A stretch of DNA of 64,000 nt from Gudongella sp049310905 (GTDB lineage Bacteria; Bacillota; Clostridia; Tissierellales; Tissierellaceae). Shown here piece by piece: positions 26,348 to 34,421 of the stretch. The stretch is taken from contig NZ_JBMEMN010000008.1 of assembly GCF_049310905.1 (NCBI RefSeq), forward strand, positions 18,108-82,107, in the 5' to 3' direction. The notes below the pieces were generated by a model. The model saw nothing but the letters and a program-made list of their open reading frames with translations, was not told the DNA's origin and ran no database searches. Each line of letters opens with the position of its first letter. Position 1 is the first letter of the stretch. The translations under genes and the position numbers were made by a program.

Positions 26348-27655
26348 ATGAGCATATTTGACAAATGGAAGGCAGGCGGCCTCCAGATCCCAAAGAACAA
26401 GGAAGCCACCAGAAACTTAAAGACAATAGAGGCAACAGCACCGAAGCTGTTGTATTTCCCCATGGACATGCATATCGGCTCACCAGCCAAGGTGGAGGTG
26501 GAAGTTGGGGACAGGGTCCAAATTGGAACACTTCTTGGATCCAGGGACAAGGGAATATCAACAAACATCCACTCATCAGTATCCGGTAAGGTAGTGGCAA
26601 TTGAGAACCGAAGGGTGTTCAGAGGAGAAAGCACTTGCGTAGTGGTTGAGAATGACTTCAAGGATGATGCAGATACCTTGGAGAGCATTGTTGAGCATCT
26701 TGAATCAGAGGAATTCAGCGAGCGTATACAGGATGCAGGAATCACTGGAAAGGGAGGAGCAGGATTCCCAACAGCCATAAAATACAACAAGGAGCACAAG
26801 GAAGTGGAGTACCTTGTTGTAAACGGTTCGGAATGTGAACCATACTCAACATCAGACTTCAGGTGCATGGTTGAATACAGCGAAGAGATAGTTCAGATAA
26901 TCCGAGCAATATCAAGGATATATGTAATTGATGATACATACATAGCCGTTGAGGACCATATGGTAGAGGCAATTGAACAGCTGCAAAAAGCAATTGATAA
27001 AACAGGAACTGAACACATAAGAATTCATGTTCTTCCATCAGAGTACCCACAGGGTCATGCGGGACTTCAGATAAGGGAAGTTCTTGGAATAGAAACAATG
27101 GAAGGGCAAAGATCCGGAGATATCGGTGTCCTCCAGTCAAACGTGTCCACAATAAAGGCGATCTATGATGCAGTTTACGATAACAGACCACTTGTAAAAC
27201 GAATCATAACTGTTACAGGACCAATGATAAAAGAACCCAAGAATCTAATGGTAAGAATCGGAACTCCAGTAAGCCATCTGCTAGAGGAATGCGGAGGATT
27301 GTTACAGGGAGAAGTGGATATGATAAACGGTGGTCCAATGATGGGTCGGATATTCCACAATACGGATATCCCGGTTGACAAGGATACCACGACCCTCCTG
27401 TTTATGGAGAAACAACAAGAGAGGGAGGAAACGGATTGCATAAGATGTGCAAGGTGCATCGACAATTGTCCTGTAGACCTTCAACCAATCCTAATAAGCA
27501 ATACGTACAGGGAAGGAGCATATGACAAGGCACCGGCATTAAGATCAGAAAGCTGCATATCCTGTGGCACCTGTACATTTGTATGCCCTGCAAACATTCC
27601 ACTTCTTGAAGATATTCAGGCTCTGAACAAAAAATGGAAGGAGATGCAGTCATGA
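26348..27655 (+). CDS. rnfC: RnfC-like electron transport subunit
   Basis: 435 residues from ATG 26348, preceded by GCGAGGAAAT; a longer frame begins at 26333. It has the N-terminal Rnf barrel-sandwich domain (FPMDMHIGSPAKVEVEVGDRVQIG), the flavin/NADH-binding region with GITGKGGAGFPTAIKY near residue 134 and VVNGSECEPYSTSD, and two [4Fe-4S] motifs, CIRCARCIDNCP (about 363) and CISCGTCTFVCP (about 403). In the Rnf complex RnfC oxidises or reduces NAD(H) and passes electrons to the membrane part. Only rnfD follows. The IS insertion separates it from upstream DNA. Confidence 0.9.
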   Translation: MSIFDKWKAGGLQIPKNKEATRNLKTIEATAPKLLYFPMDMHIGSPAKVEVEVGDRVQIGTLLGSRDKGISTNIHSSVSGKVVAIENRRVFRGESTCVVVENDFKDDADTLESIVEHLESEEFSERIQDAGITGKGGAGFPTAIKYNKEHKEVEYLVVNGSECEPYSTSDFRCMVEYSEEIVQIIRAISRIYVIDDTYIAVEDHMVEAIEQLQKAIDKTGTEHIRIHVLPSEYPQGHAGLQIREVLGIETMEGQRSGDIGVLQSNVSTIKAIYDAVYDNRPLVKRIITVTGPMIKEPKNLMVRIGTPVSHLLEECGGLLQGEVDMINGGPMMGRIFHNTDIPVDKDTTTLLFMEKQQEREETDCIRCARCIDNCPVDLQPILISNTYREGAYDKAPALRSESCISCGTCTFVCPANIPLLEDIQALNKKWKEMQS

Positions 27656-28611
27656 AAAAGATTAAAACATCCCCTTTCCTAAGAACACCAGTAACAACGA
27701 GAACAATAATGAGAGATGTCTTGATTGCACTTTTACCAGTAAGCATAATGGCAGTTGTACAGTTTGGAATTAAGAGCCTTGTGATGATACTTTTGGGTAT
27801 CACATCGGCGGTACTGTTTGAATTCCTGTATCAGAAGTTCAAAGGCAAGAAGATTACCATAACAGACCTTTCAGCAGCTGTAACAGGACTTCTGGTAGCT
27901 TTAAGCTACCCGGTAACTGCACCCCTTTGGATAATTGTTTTTGGTAGCTTTATCGCAATTGTACTTATCAAGCAGCTTTCAGGAGGGATTGGAAAGAATA
28001 ATCTCAATCCTGCAGTCTTTTCAAGGGTACTGGTAAAGATACTGTTTACACCAATTATTACAGGGTGGGTCTTGCCAGGAGCAGATATGATATCAACAGC
28101 AACACCCCTTGAGTTTATTGGAAATGGGCAGACTGCAATTGCCCAGGGAGCGCCTGAGATGCAGGCACTGTTCTTTGGTGCAATAGGAGGGGGTATCGGA
28201 GAAACAGTCAAGTGGGCAATAATTCTTGGCGCCATTTACCTGATCTACCGAAGGGTAATAAACATAAAGATTCCATTGGCAACCCTTGCAGGACTTTTCT
28301 TTATTTCAATGCTCTTTGGAAAGTCCAGTCTGGAATTTGCATTGTATCATGTTCTTTCCGGAACAGCGATGTTTGCGGCAGTCTTTATGGTAACAGACTA
28401 TTCATCGGGCCCGCTAAATCAAAGGGCACGGGTTTATTACGGACTAAGCATCGGGATCCTGACAGGGATTGTGCGACACCTGTTTGCACTTCCTGGCGGG
28501 ATAGGAGTAGCAATTCTAATTATGAACATATTGGCACCGATATATGATGCCTGGTTTACACCAAGGGTATTTGGACACAAGGGTAAACGGGTAGTCATAG
28601 AAACCAGATAG
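27652..28611 (+). CDS. rnfD: RnfD-like membrane flavoprotein subunit
   Basis: 319 residues from ATG 27652, overlapping the rnfC stop as ATGA. About nine membrane segments are visible. Family blocks are SPFLRTPVTTRTIMRDVLIAL, ITDLSAAVTGLLVAL, GGIGKNNLNPAVFSRVL and the STATPL motif around residues 148-153, whose Thr is the expected covalent FMN site. The SGTAMFAAVFMVTDYSSGP block follows. RnfG, RnfE, RnfA and RnfB, usually next in line, are missing here; an acetyltransferase gene comes instead. The C-terminus is complete. Confidence 0.9.
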   Translation: MKKIKTSPFLRTPVTTRTIMRDVLIALLPVSIMAVVQFGIKSLVMILLGITSAVLFEFLYQKFKGKKITITDLSAAVTGLLVALSYPVTAPLWIIVFGSFIAIVLIKQLSGGIGKNNLNPAVFSRVLVKILFTPIITGWVLPGADMISTATPLEFIGNGQTAIAQGAPEMQALFFGAIGGGIGETVKWAIILGAIYLIYRRVINIKIPLATLAGLFFISMLFGKSSLEFALYHVLSGTAMFAAVFMVTDYSSGPLNQRARVYYGLSIGILTGIVRHLFALPGGIGVAILIMNILAPIYDAWFTPRVFGHKGKRVVIETR

Positions 28612-28628
28612 GGAGATGAAGGTTAGAG

Positions 28629-29165
28629 ATGAAGGAGATAGAATTAAAAGATGGCAGGAAAATGAGAATAAGAGAGGCAACAAAATCAGATGCCAGAGAA
28701 ATCATTGAATACCTTCAGAAAGTTGGGGGAGAATCCGATTTTATAACATTTGGCAAAGATGAATTTGACAAGACTATTGCGGAAGAGGAAATGTTTATTG
28801 AAAATATTTCAAAGACAAAAAATGCCCTGTTTATTCTTGCAGAAATGGACGGAAAGATAATTGGCAACCTTAGCTTTGCAGGAGGACCCAGAAAAAGGAT
28901 TGAACATGTTGGTGAGTTCGGAGTTACGGTCCTTAAAGACTATTGGGGAATAGGAGTGGGCACAGCCCTGGTAAAGGAACTTATACAATGGAGTAGAGAT
29001 TCTGGAATAATTAGAAAGATAAATCTAAGGTCGAGAACCGATAACTTCTCGGCGATCTCAACTTATGAAAAGCTTGGATTTGTCCAGGAAGGGATTAGAA
29101 CCAGAGACCTTTGCATAGATGATAAGTTCTACGACTCAATATGCATGGGCTTAGAGATTGATTAA
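28629..29165 (+). CDS. GNAT-family N-acetyltransferase
   Basis: 178 residues of the RimJ/RimL-like GNAT type: an N-terminal strand MKEIELKDGRKMRIREATKSDA, then HVGEFGVTVLKDYWGIGVGTALVKELIQW, which contains the acetyl-CoA motif (GIGVG), and KINLRSRTDNFSAISTYEKLGFVQEG. ATG 28629 lies 17 bases after rnfD, behind AGGGAGATGAAGG, so it may share the rnf transcript without being functionally linked. The substrate is unknown. Confidence 0.88.
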   Translation: MKEIELKDGRKMRIREATKSDAREIIEYLQKVGGESDFITFGKDEFDKTIAEEEMFIENISKTKNALFILAEMDGKIIGNLSFAGGPRKRIEHVGEFGVTVLKDYWGIGVGTALVKELIQWSRDSGIIRKINLRSRTDNFSAISTYEKLGFVQEGIRTRDLCIDDKFYDSICMGLEID

Positions 29166-29267
29166 TATTAATTGATTATTATCAGTAAACATTGAATTGC
29201 GAAACTTATTATTTGGGTATCATATAGTAAAAGTAGAATAAATGCATTAGCAACGGGCGCCTTGATC

Positions 29268-29344
29268 TTGGAGTCCAACAGATGGACGCTTGACTCCAAA
29301 TGAGCGAATAGCGAAACCGACCTTTTATTTAGGTCGGTTTTTTT
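29268..29344 (+). ncRNA. Leader RNA motif with pseudoknot potential and terminator, copy 1
   Basis: TTGGAGTC (29268-29275) pairs with GACTCCAA (29292-29299). The 16-base loop ends in TGGACGCTT (29283-29291), whose CGCTT can pair with GAGCG (29302-29306) to make an H-type pseudoknot. A terminator follows: ACCGACCT (29316-29323) with AGGTCGGT (29331-29338) and a T-run. The same layout and loop sequence occur at 57065-57135, again ahead of a secreted-protein gene. It looks like a transcription attenuator; the ligand is unknown. Confidence 0.6.
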
Positions 29345-29442
29345 CGTGGGCAATATAACTAAAAGATGCATCAATAATTACGGGGGTGAAAAAAGAGCAG
29401 AGTCAGTCAGAGATTTAGAAACTTTAAAAGGAGGTGTACGAT

Positions 29443-31272
29443 ATGAATATTAGAAATATCAAAAGAATTTCCATTTTACTAATTCTGGGATTGCTGATAA
29501 TGAATCTACCATTTTTCACAGGCATGATTTATGCTCAGGAAGATCAAAAACAAATAAGTATAACAGTCAATGGTTTGGATGTAAGCTTTGACAGTCCTCC
29601 AATAATTGAGGAAGGAAGGACTCTTGTACCCTTAAGAGCAATATTTGAAAGTCTTGACGCCGATGTGGTATGGGATGCAATTGAGAGAAAAGTAACTTCT
29701 ACAAAAGGCGAAACAACAATTGTCCTTTACATAGGTAATAACGTGGCAATGGTCAATGGAGAATCGATAACACTTGATGTGCCACCTAGAATTGTCAATG
29801 GGAGGACGCTTGTACCAGTAAGATTTATAAGTGAGTCTTTTGGGGCTGATGTTAAGTGGGATGGAATAAACAAGATTGTTGCAATAGCTACTGATAAACC
29901 TTATACAGGTATTGAAATTCCTGGATTTACTCTACCGGATAATGAGCTTGCAACTTTGCCAAACTGGGTCAAGGAGGGATTGAACCTATCCATAATAGAC
30001 AAGGGCTATGACTCGGCAAAAATCTACATGGACTCTTTATCCGTCCAGGAGGGTGTGAACATTTCAGATATAAAGCTAGATAATGAATATGATACATTAG
30101 CCTTCATACCTGATCAAACCATAATGTGGTCAACGGGATGTGACTTCAGTCCGTATGTTACATTCCAAGGGAATCAGAGCAACACAGGTGGCTGTATTGG
30201 TAGGTCTCTGGTTCATATTATGAATATAATCAAGGAAAGAGAGCATAAATATACTCCAGATGTTTCCTTCTGGTATCTGCACAGCAGACAAGTACAGCTG
30301 GCTGATGGAGGACCTATAGACACCCAATTTGTACTCCAAAGCAACGGTATCTCTCCGGAGGCTTACGCACACACAGATTACGATGGAGCAGTAAAGAAGA
30401 CAAATCCAGATGGAAGTATGTATTACGATTACAGCGGGATGCCTCAACCAAACGGATGGACCAACGCTCTGGCAAAGTATTATCGAATGATGGAAAGCGA
30501 AAAATTTGAACCAACAAGCCAAAATATCAGATTCGCATTAAGGGAGTATGGTCCTCTACTTGCAGGAGGAGACATGCCACTTATCTTGGGAAACGACCCT
30601 GTAGAAGGTCATGCAGTAACAATAGTAGGCTACAATGATCTAACCAGAACCGTAAAATGTCTTAATAGCTATAGCGATTTATGGGGACCAACAGAGAATG
30701 GGTATTTAACAATTTCATATGATGATCTGGCAGAAAACTTTGAATACGTAAGATTCTATGTCAGTGTACCCGTTGAACGCGCTGGAACCGATCAGGCTTA
30801 TTCAGCAAGAATCCACATTGAAACAGGCGGCTATTCAAGGATCAAGCTTAAAGTTACAATAGGTATAGACGATAAGAGTCCATTAACAGTATGGGATACT
30901 CCAAATGAAGAAGTTTTTATAGACTACAGTAAAACTCTTAAGCTGGATGTACCACTTCCAACTTATGCATCTAGTAACTGGCCACCTGAAAGAGGTACCC
31001 ATTGGTATGTAGAAGTTGTTAATACATCTACATGGGACACCGCTGAGCTAAAGGAAATCACATTGGCTAAGCTCTTGAAGGACTCCAGTGGCAACTACGA
31101 CATGGAAACATTCAAATCCAAGGATGCAGGAACAATTCTTCAACCTGGAGAGACAAGAAAATTCTTTATCCCAAATATTGAGAAGATAGACGTTATGCCA
31201 ATTGAACCAATATTTGATCCAATCACTGTGCCAATAGAACCAATAACTCAACCAATTATCAACCCATTATAG
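29443..31272 (+). CDS. Secreted protein: copper-amine-oxidase-type stalk domain plus papain-like peptidase
   Basis: 609 residues from ATG 29443 after AAAGGAGG. A signal peptide ends near YAQED. Two copies of the stalk-domain repeat follow (PPIIEEGRTLVPLRAIFESL and PPRIVNGRTLVPVRFISESF; about 35-150), a domain used for surface attachment in Firmicutes. Residues about 220-430 resemble a C1A cysteine peptidase: candidate nucleophile Cys in GNQSNTGGCIGRSLVHI, His in EGHAVTIVGYNDL, and Asn in CLNSYSDLWG. The C-terminal about 150 residues look like a beta-rich module, ending in a PIEPI/FDPI/VPIEPI repeat tail. It is probably a surface or exported peptidase, expressed under the leader RNA upstream. 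Confidence 0.82.
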   Translation: MNIRNIKRISILLILGLLIMNLPFFTGMIYAQEDQKQISITVNGLDVSFDSPPIIEEGRTLVPLRAIFESLDADVVWDAIERKVTSTKGETTIVLYIGNNVAMVNGESITLDVPPRIVNGRTLVPVRFISESFGADVKWDGINKIVAIATDKPYTGIEIPGFTLPDNELATLPNWVKEGLNLSIIDKGYDSAKIYMDSLSVQEGVNISDIKLDNEYDTLAFIPDQTIMWSTGCDFSPYVTFQGNQSNTGGCIGRSLVHIMNIIKEREHKYTPDVSFWYLHSRQVQLADGGPIDTQFVLQSNGISPEAYAHTDYDGAVKKTNPDGSMYYDYSGMPQPNGWTNALAKYYRMMESEKFEPTSQNIRFALREYGPLLAGGDMPLILGNDPVEGHAVTIVGYNDLTRTVKCLNSYSDLWGPTENGYLTISYDDLAENFEYVRFYVSVPVERAGTDQAYSARIHIETGGYSRIKLKVTIGIDDKSPLTVWDTPNEEVFIDYSKTLKLDVPLPTYASSNWPPERGTHWYVEVVNTSTWDTAELKEITLAKLLKDSSGNYDMETFKSKDAGTILQPGETRKFFIPNIEKIDVMPIEPIFDPITVPIEPITQPIINPL

Positions 31273-31295
31273 CGAAGAGAGGGTAACAAGAAAGG

Positions 31296-31325
31296 GCAGC
31301 CTGAGAATTTTCAGGCTGCTTTTTC
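31296..31325 (+). terminator. Terminator of the papain-like gene
   Basis: GCAGCCTGA and TCAGGCTGC form a 9-bp stem with a short loop, followed by TTTTT. Its 3' half is part of the 27-bp repeat (31306-31332) that recurs at 31787-31813. Confidence 0.85.
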
Positions 31326-31332
31326 TGACCTG
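31306..31332 (+). repeat. 27-bp direct repeat, left copy
   Basis: The 27 bases, beginning AATTTTCAGGCTGC and ending TTCTGACCTG, are identical to 31787-31813. This copy is the 3' half of a working terminator. Confidence 0.9.
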
Positions 31333-31369
31333 TTTAGTGAGAGATTACTTGATATTCTTTCAAACATTA

Positions 31370-31398
31370 TTGACATTACTACTGGTATAGATTATTCT
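31370..31398 (+). promoter_or_regulatory. Promoter of the AbrB-like gene
   Basis: TTGACA (31370-31375), a 17-base spacer and TATTCT (31393-31398) lie about 40 bases before the gene. Confidence 0.7.
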
Positions 31399-31440
31399 AA
31401 AAGTAAGGAAACAAAGAAACTTTACTTTTGGAGGTGTGTT

Positions 31441-31788
31441 ATGGAGGCCAATAAACCTAGTAAGACCAAGAATTATGATAAAAAAAGAATTAAGATTTCG
31501 TCCAAAAGACAGATTACTATCCCAGCCAAATTTTACGATGCATTGAAGATAGATAAGGAAATGGAATGCATATACACTGAAGGTATGCTTGTTCTTCTGC
31601 CTATAAGAAGCGAAAAATCAGAATTTGCAGAGGAAATACTAAAAGACCTGATCAATCAGGGATACAGCGGGGATGACTTACTTAGAGAATTTAAAACAAT
31701 GAATAGAAAAATGAGACCTGCAGTCGAAAAATTGATTGACGAGGCTGACGAATTGGCAAGAAAAGTTGCTGAAGATTATGTAGACTAA
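31441..31788 (+). CDS. SpoVT/AbrB-domain protein (antitoxin-like regulator)
   Basis: 115 residues. The N-terminal about 55 residues are a swapped-hairpin AbrB domain (RIKISSKRQITIPAKFYDAL, ECIYTEGMLVLLPI). The remainder is helical and acidic/basic (FAEEILKDLINQGYSGDDLL onward), resembling the toxin-binding tails of small antitoxins. No toxin gene is adjacent. Start ATG 31441 follows TGGAGGTG. The stop codon TAA lies at the first bases of the right-hand 27-bp repeat, so the end of the protein may have been set by the duplication. A decayed copy of part of this gene lies at 33782-33850. Confidence 0.8.
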   Translation: MEANKPSKTKNYDKKRIKISSKRQITIPAKFYDALKIDKEMECIYTEGMLVLLPIRSEKSEFAEEILKDLINQGYSGDDLLREFKTMNRKMRPAVEKLIDEADELARKVAEDYVD

Positions 31789-31813
31789 TTTTCAGGCTGC
31801 TTTTTCTGACCTG
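31787..31813 (+). repeat. 27-bp direct repeat, right copy
   Basis: Identical to 31306-31332. Here the 5' half of the terminator stem is absent, so this copy cannot form the hairpin, and it overlaps the stop codon of the AbrB-like gene. Confidence 0.9.
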
Positions 31814-31934
31814 ATATGCACATTTGAACTCACAGTCAGCATTCTTTAGCTTACAGAATCATAGGTTTTTTGGCATGAATTGTATTAATTTACCGTAGTA
31901 AAGCATGATGTGTTGTCGTATAATGATATCAGGA

Positions 31935-31953
31935 GTTCCCAATCAATGGGAAC
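31935..31953 (+). promoter_or_regulatory. Palindrome upstream of the SLH/GH18-like gene
   Basis: GTTCCCA and TGGGAAC form a perfect 7-bp inverted repeat with a 5-base spacer, just after a TATAAT (31919-31924). It could be an operator or an mRNA 5' hairpin. Confidence 0.45.
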
Positions 31954-32004
31954 ATATATTGACTTGTGTTATCAATTGTTCTCTATTATGAGAGGAGTGA
32001 TTAA

Positions 32005-33666
32005 GTGAATAATAAAAAAAACGCAGCTTTATTGTTTACACTTATTTTTGTTTTCCTGAATTCATCCATAGTCTCTGCCAGTGAAGAAACGAGTTTTTCT
32101 GACATCCCTGAAGACAGCCAGATGCTTTCAATAATCAATGAATTTAGTACCAAGGGTATTTTAAGGGGAGTTTCCAATGATGTTTTAGGTTACGGAAATG
32201 ACATAACAAGAGCTGAATTTATTACCTTTCTGGTCCGAGTTCATGGTTGGGACCTGATTGATACAGAGAATAGCAACTTTATTGATGTCCAATCTGAGCA
32301 TTGGTTTCATCCTTACATAGAGACTGCTGCACTAAATGATTCCTTCAGTCATATGGACAAAGGGATTGACTTTAGGCCAAATGCTCCCTTGACCCGAGAG
32401 CAAGCAGCTTTAATCATAATAAACAGTCTAGGGTACGAAAAGTTAGCCAACTTCAAAAATAATGATAACATAGCATTTGCAGATGTCGAGGGAAATACCG
32501 GCTATATCGAACTGATAACAAATTTCGGTATTATGGAATTGCTGGAAGGGAATAAGTTCGCTCCAGAAAAAACATTGAAAAGGGAAGAAGCATTGTCAAT
32601 ACTCCATTCTCTATACAACAAACTAAACAATGAAATTGGGGATGAAAATGTTTTTTATGCGGTGAAAAGCTATAGTCAAAAGGAAATGATGTCAGAATTT
32701 GATAGAGTAAGCTTTGGCTGGGCTTCACTGGAATATAATGAAGTAATGGATGAAGTTTCCTTAAAATTGGAACTACCTGTTGGATATGAAGAGCCCTTGA
32801 TGATTGCAGAATCAAATAGCAGCATCAACTACCTTAATATTTATGCCTCCAATACTTCAGTTTCAGATCAGAACAATCCAGGTCTATTGGAGTCTCTTTT
32901 AAGCCGAGATGAATTATATCTTGACCTGATTGATCAAATTTTGGTTGTTTTAGATTCCCATAAGGAGTTTGACGGGGTTGTTATAGATTTTGAGGATATG
33001 ATATCTGAGGAATTAAAGCCAATGTTCAGCAATTTCATCTCTGAATTGGACAAACGTTTAGAGTTGAAAGACAAAAGTATCATGGTGACAGTACCTCCTG
33101 ACCTTTACTACAAAGCCTATGATTACAGAAGTCTTTCAGACTCTGCCGATAAATTGATACTGATGGCTCATGATTATAATGCCAAGCTACTTACTGAAAA
33201 TGAACAAGAAATGGGATATACATATACACCGTTAACTCCAATAGAAAAAGTATATGATTCTCTAGTAGCTATTCTCGATGAAAAAACCGGTGTGGAAGAC
33301 AGATCCAAGGTATCACTCCAGATTTCCTTCTCAACAGCTCAATGGGGTGTTGATAATCAAGGGAAAGTGGTAAATAAATATCCATATACACCTACCTATG
33401 AAATGCTTTACAATAGGATTATTCAGGATGGTGTGGATATATTTTATGATCTTGATAATCAGAATCCTTACATTAAATATTATAATGAAAATGACAATAT
33501 GGAGTATATTATCTGGTATGAAGATTCTAGAAGTATAGCTGCAAAAATAGGATTGGCAAAGATGTTTGAAATAGAAAGCCTGTCATTTTGGAGATTGGGA
33601 AATTTCCCTGACTACAGTGATAAAGCTGGTTCTGAAGTATATCTTAATGTTTTAAACTCATATTAA
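32005..33666 (+). CDS. Secreted SLH-domain protein with GH18-like (YaaH/SleL type) domain
   Basis: 553 residues from GTG 32005 after AGAGGAGTGAT. A signal peptide ends near VSASEE. Three S-layer homology segments follow (about 28-205; FSDIPEDSQMLSIINEF, ITRAEFITFLVRVHGWDL and LTREQAALIIINSLG are typical). The C-terminal about 330 residues resemble GH18 spore-cortex glucosaminidases: KEFDGVVIDFEDM corresponds to the DGxDxDxE active-site strand, with the catalytic Glu present and the middle Asp replaced by Val. LILMAHDYNAK and the SLSFWRLGNFP end also fit. It is probably a cell-wall-bound glycosidase or a binding protein. Confidence 0.82.
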   Translation: MNNKKNAALLFTLIFVFLNSSIVSASEETSFSDIPEDSQMLSIINEFSTKGILRGVSNDVLGYGNDITRAEFITFLVRVHGWDLIDTENSNFIDVQSEHWFHPYIETAALNDSFSHMDKGIDFRPNAPLTREQAALIIINSLGYEKLANFKNNDNIAFADVEGNTGYIELITNFGIMELLEGNKFAPEKTLKREEALSILHSLYNKLNNEIGDENVFYAVKSYSQKEMMSEFDRVSFGWASLEYNEVMDEVSLKLELPVGYEEPLMIAESNSSINYLNIYASNTSVSDQNNPGLLESLLSRDELYLDLIDQILVVLDSHKEFDGVVIDFEDMISEELKPMFSNFISELDKRLELKDKSIMVTVPPDLYYKAYDYRSLSDSADKLILMAHDYNAKLLTENEQEMGYTYTPLTPIEKVYDSLVAILDEKTGVEDRSKVSLQISFSTAQWGVDNQGKVVNKYPYTPTYEMLYNRIIQDGVDIFYDLDNQNPYIKYYNENDNMEYIIWYEDSRSIAAKIGLAKMFEIESLSFWRLGNFPDYSDKAGSEVYLNVLNSY

Positions 33667-33715
33667 TACAGAGTCATAGAATCAATTATCGACTAACTGA
33701 TAATTAAAAGTTATT

Positions 33716-33758
33716 AAGGTGAACCCATAAGTTATATAAACTTTACGGGTTCACCTTT
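33716..33758 (+). terminator. Terminator of the SLH/GH18-like gene
   Basis: AAGGTGAACCC (33716-33726) pairs with GGGTTCACCTT (33748-33758), extended by weaker pairs in the loop, and ends in TTTTC. Confidence 0.82.
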
Positions 33759-33781
33759 TCATTATAGATTTGGTTTATAGG

Positions 33782-33850
33782 AAATGAAGTGCATCTACAC
33801 GTAAGGTATGTTTGTTCTTTGCCTATAAGAAGTGAAAAATCAAATTCTGC
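33782..33850 (+). pseudogene. Decayed fragment of an AbrB-like gene
   Basis: From about GTGCATCTACACG to AAATTCTGCTCAA the sequence follows bases 31565-31632 of the AbrB-like gene closely, including the 17 bases GCCTATAAGAAGTGAAA (GCCTATAAGAAGCGAAA in the gene). It has substitutions and small indels that break the frame. No start or remaining domain is present. Confidence 0.75.
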
Positions 33851-33871
33851 TCAAAATGCAAAATTTTTGGA

Positions 33872-34366
33872 TTAACTAATCCATGCATCTCCTTGTTTAT
33901 CTATTTCCCATTTTTCATTTTCATACTTTACAACCATGCCATCATAGCCAATTGCACCAAGCCCAGAACGCCATTTAGATATATCCATAGTTATTGAATT
34001 TCCTTCTATAGGCTCATCTATAATTTCAAAGAGTATGCCTTCTTCAAAGTATAAATCCTCTACATACCCTTCCTCTTTAAGTTCCTCCATTGTCATATCC
34101 AAAACTGTGAAACCATAGTCTTCAAGCTCTTTTAACAGTTCTGCTTTTTCTTCATCATCCAAATTTATTATTAATGATGTATCTATAGCAATATATTCAA
34201 TATTGCTATTAAGAGCAGTGTCTTCTTCATGCAATTTATCAATAACTGTTGTATAGGCTCCGATTTTATCAACATCACTTTCACTTTGTGTGCATGCTAC
34301 TGTAAATAAGGCGATAGATAGAATAAGTAGTATAAATACTTTTCTTGTGATATTTTTATTCGTCAT
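33872..34366 (-). CDS. Hypothetical lipoprotein
   Basis: 164 residues from ATG 34366, placed behind GGGAGGG; a longer frame to 34468 overlaps pdxA and is not needed. The N-terminus is a lipoprotein signal with LFTVAC at about residue 24, then an acidic domain of about 140 residues (DKLHEEDTALNSNIEYIAIDTS, MDISKWRSGLGAIGYDGMVVKYENEKWEID). The end resembles small proteins that carry an anchored ligand-binding or inhibitory domain, but I cannot name the family. It is downstream of pdxA on the same strand. Confidence 0.75.
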   Translation of the reverse strand: MTNKNITRKVFILLILSIALFTVACTQSESDVDKIGAYTTVIDKLHEEDTALNSNIEYIAIDTSLIINLDDEEKAELLKELEDYGFTVLDMTMEELKEEGYVEDLYFEEGILFEIIDEPIEGNSITMDISKWRSGLGAIGYDGMVVKYENEKWEIDKQGDAWIS

Positions 34367-34421
34367 TATATACCCTCCCATATTGTTATCGTTATCTATA
34401 TTATGCCCAATATATACTAAA

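Noticed and set aside
26859..27191. Long minus-strand frames inside rnfC, addA, addB and the GGDEF genes
   Set aside because: They run opposite to well-supported genes, have no ribosome site, and encode low-complexity protein; they reflect codon bias of the true gene.
29268..29344. c-di-GMP riboswitch before a secreted protein in a genome with GGDEF proteins
   Set aside because: The conserved class I (GGGCAAA ... GACGCAAAGC) and class II landmarks are absent; only GGACGC is shared.
31441..31788. AbrB-like gene as part of a complete toxin-antitoxin pair
   Set aside because: No toxin-sized gene lies next to it on either side; the neighbours are large secreted proteins.
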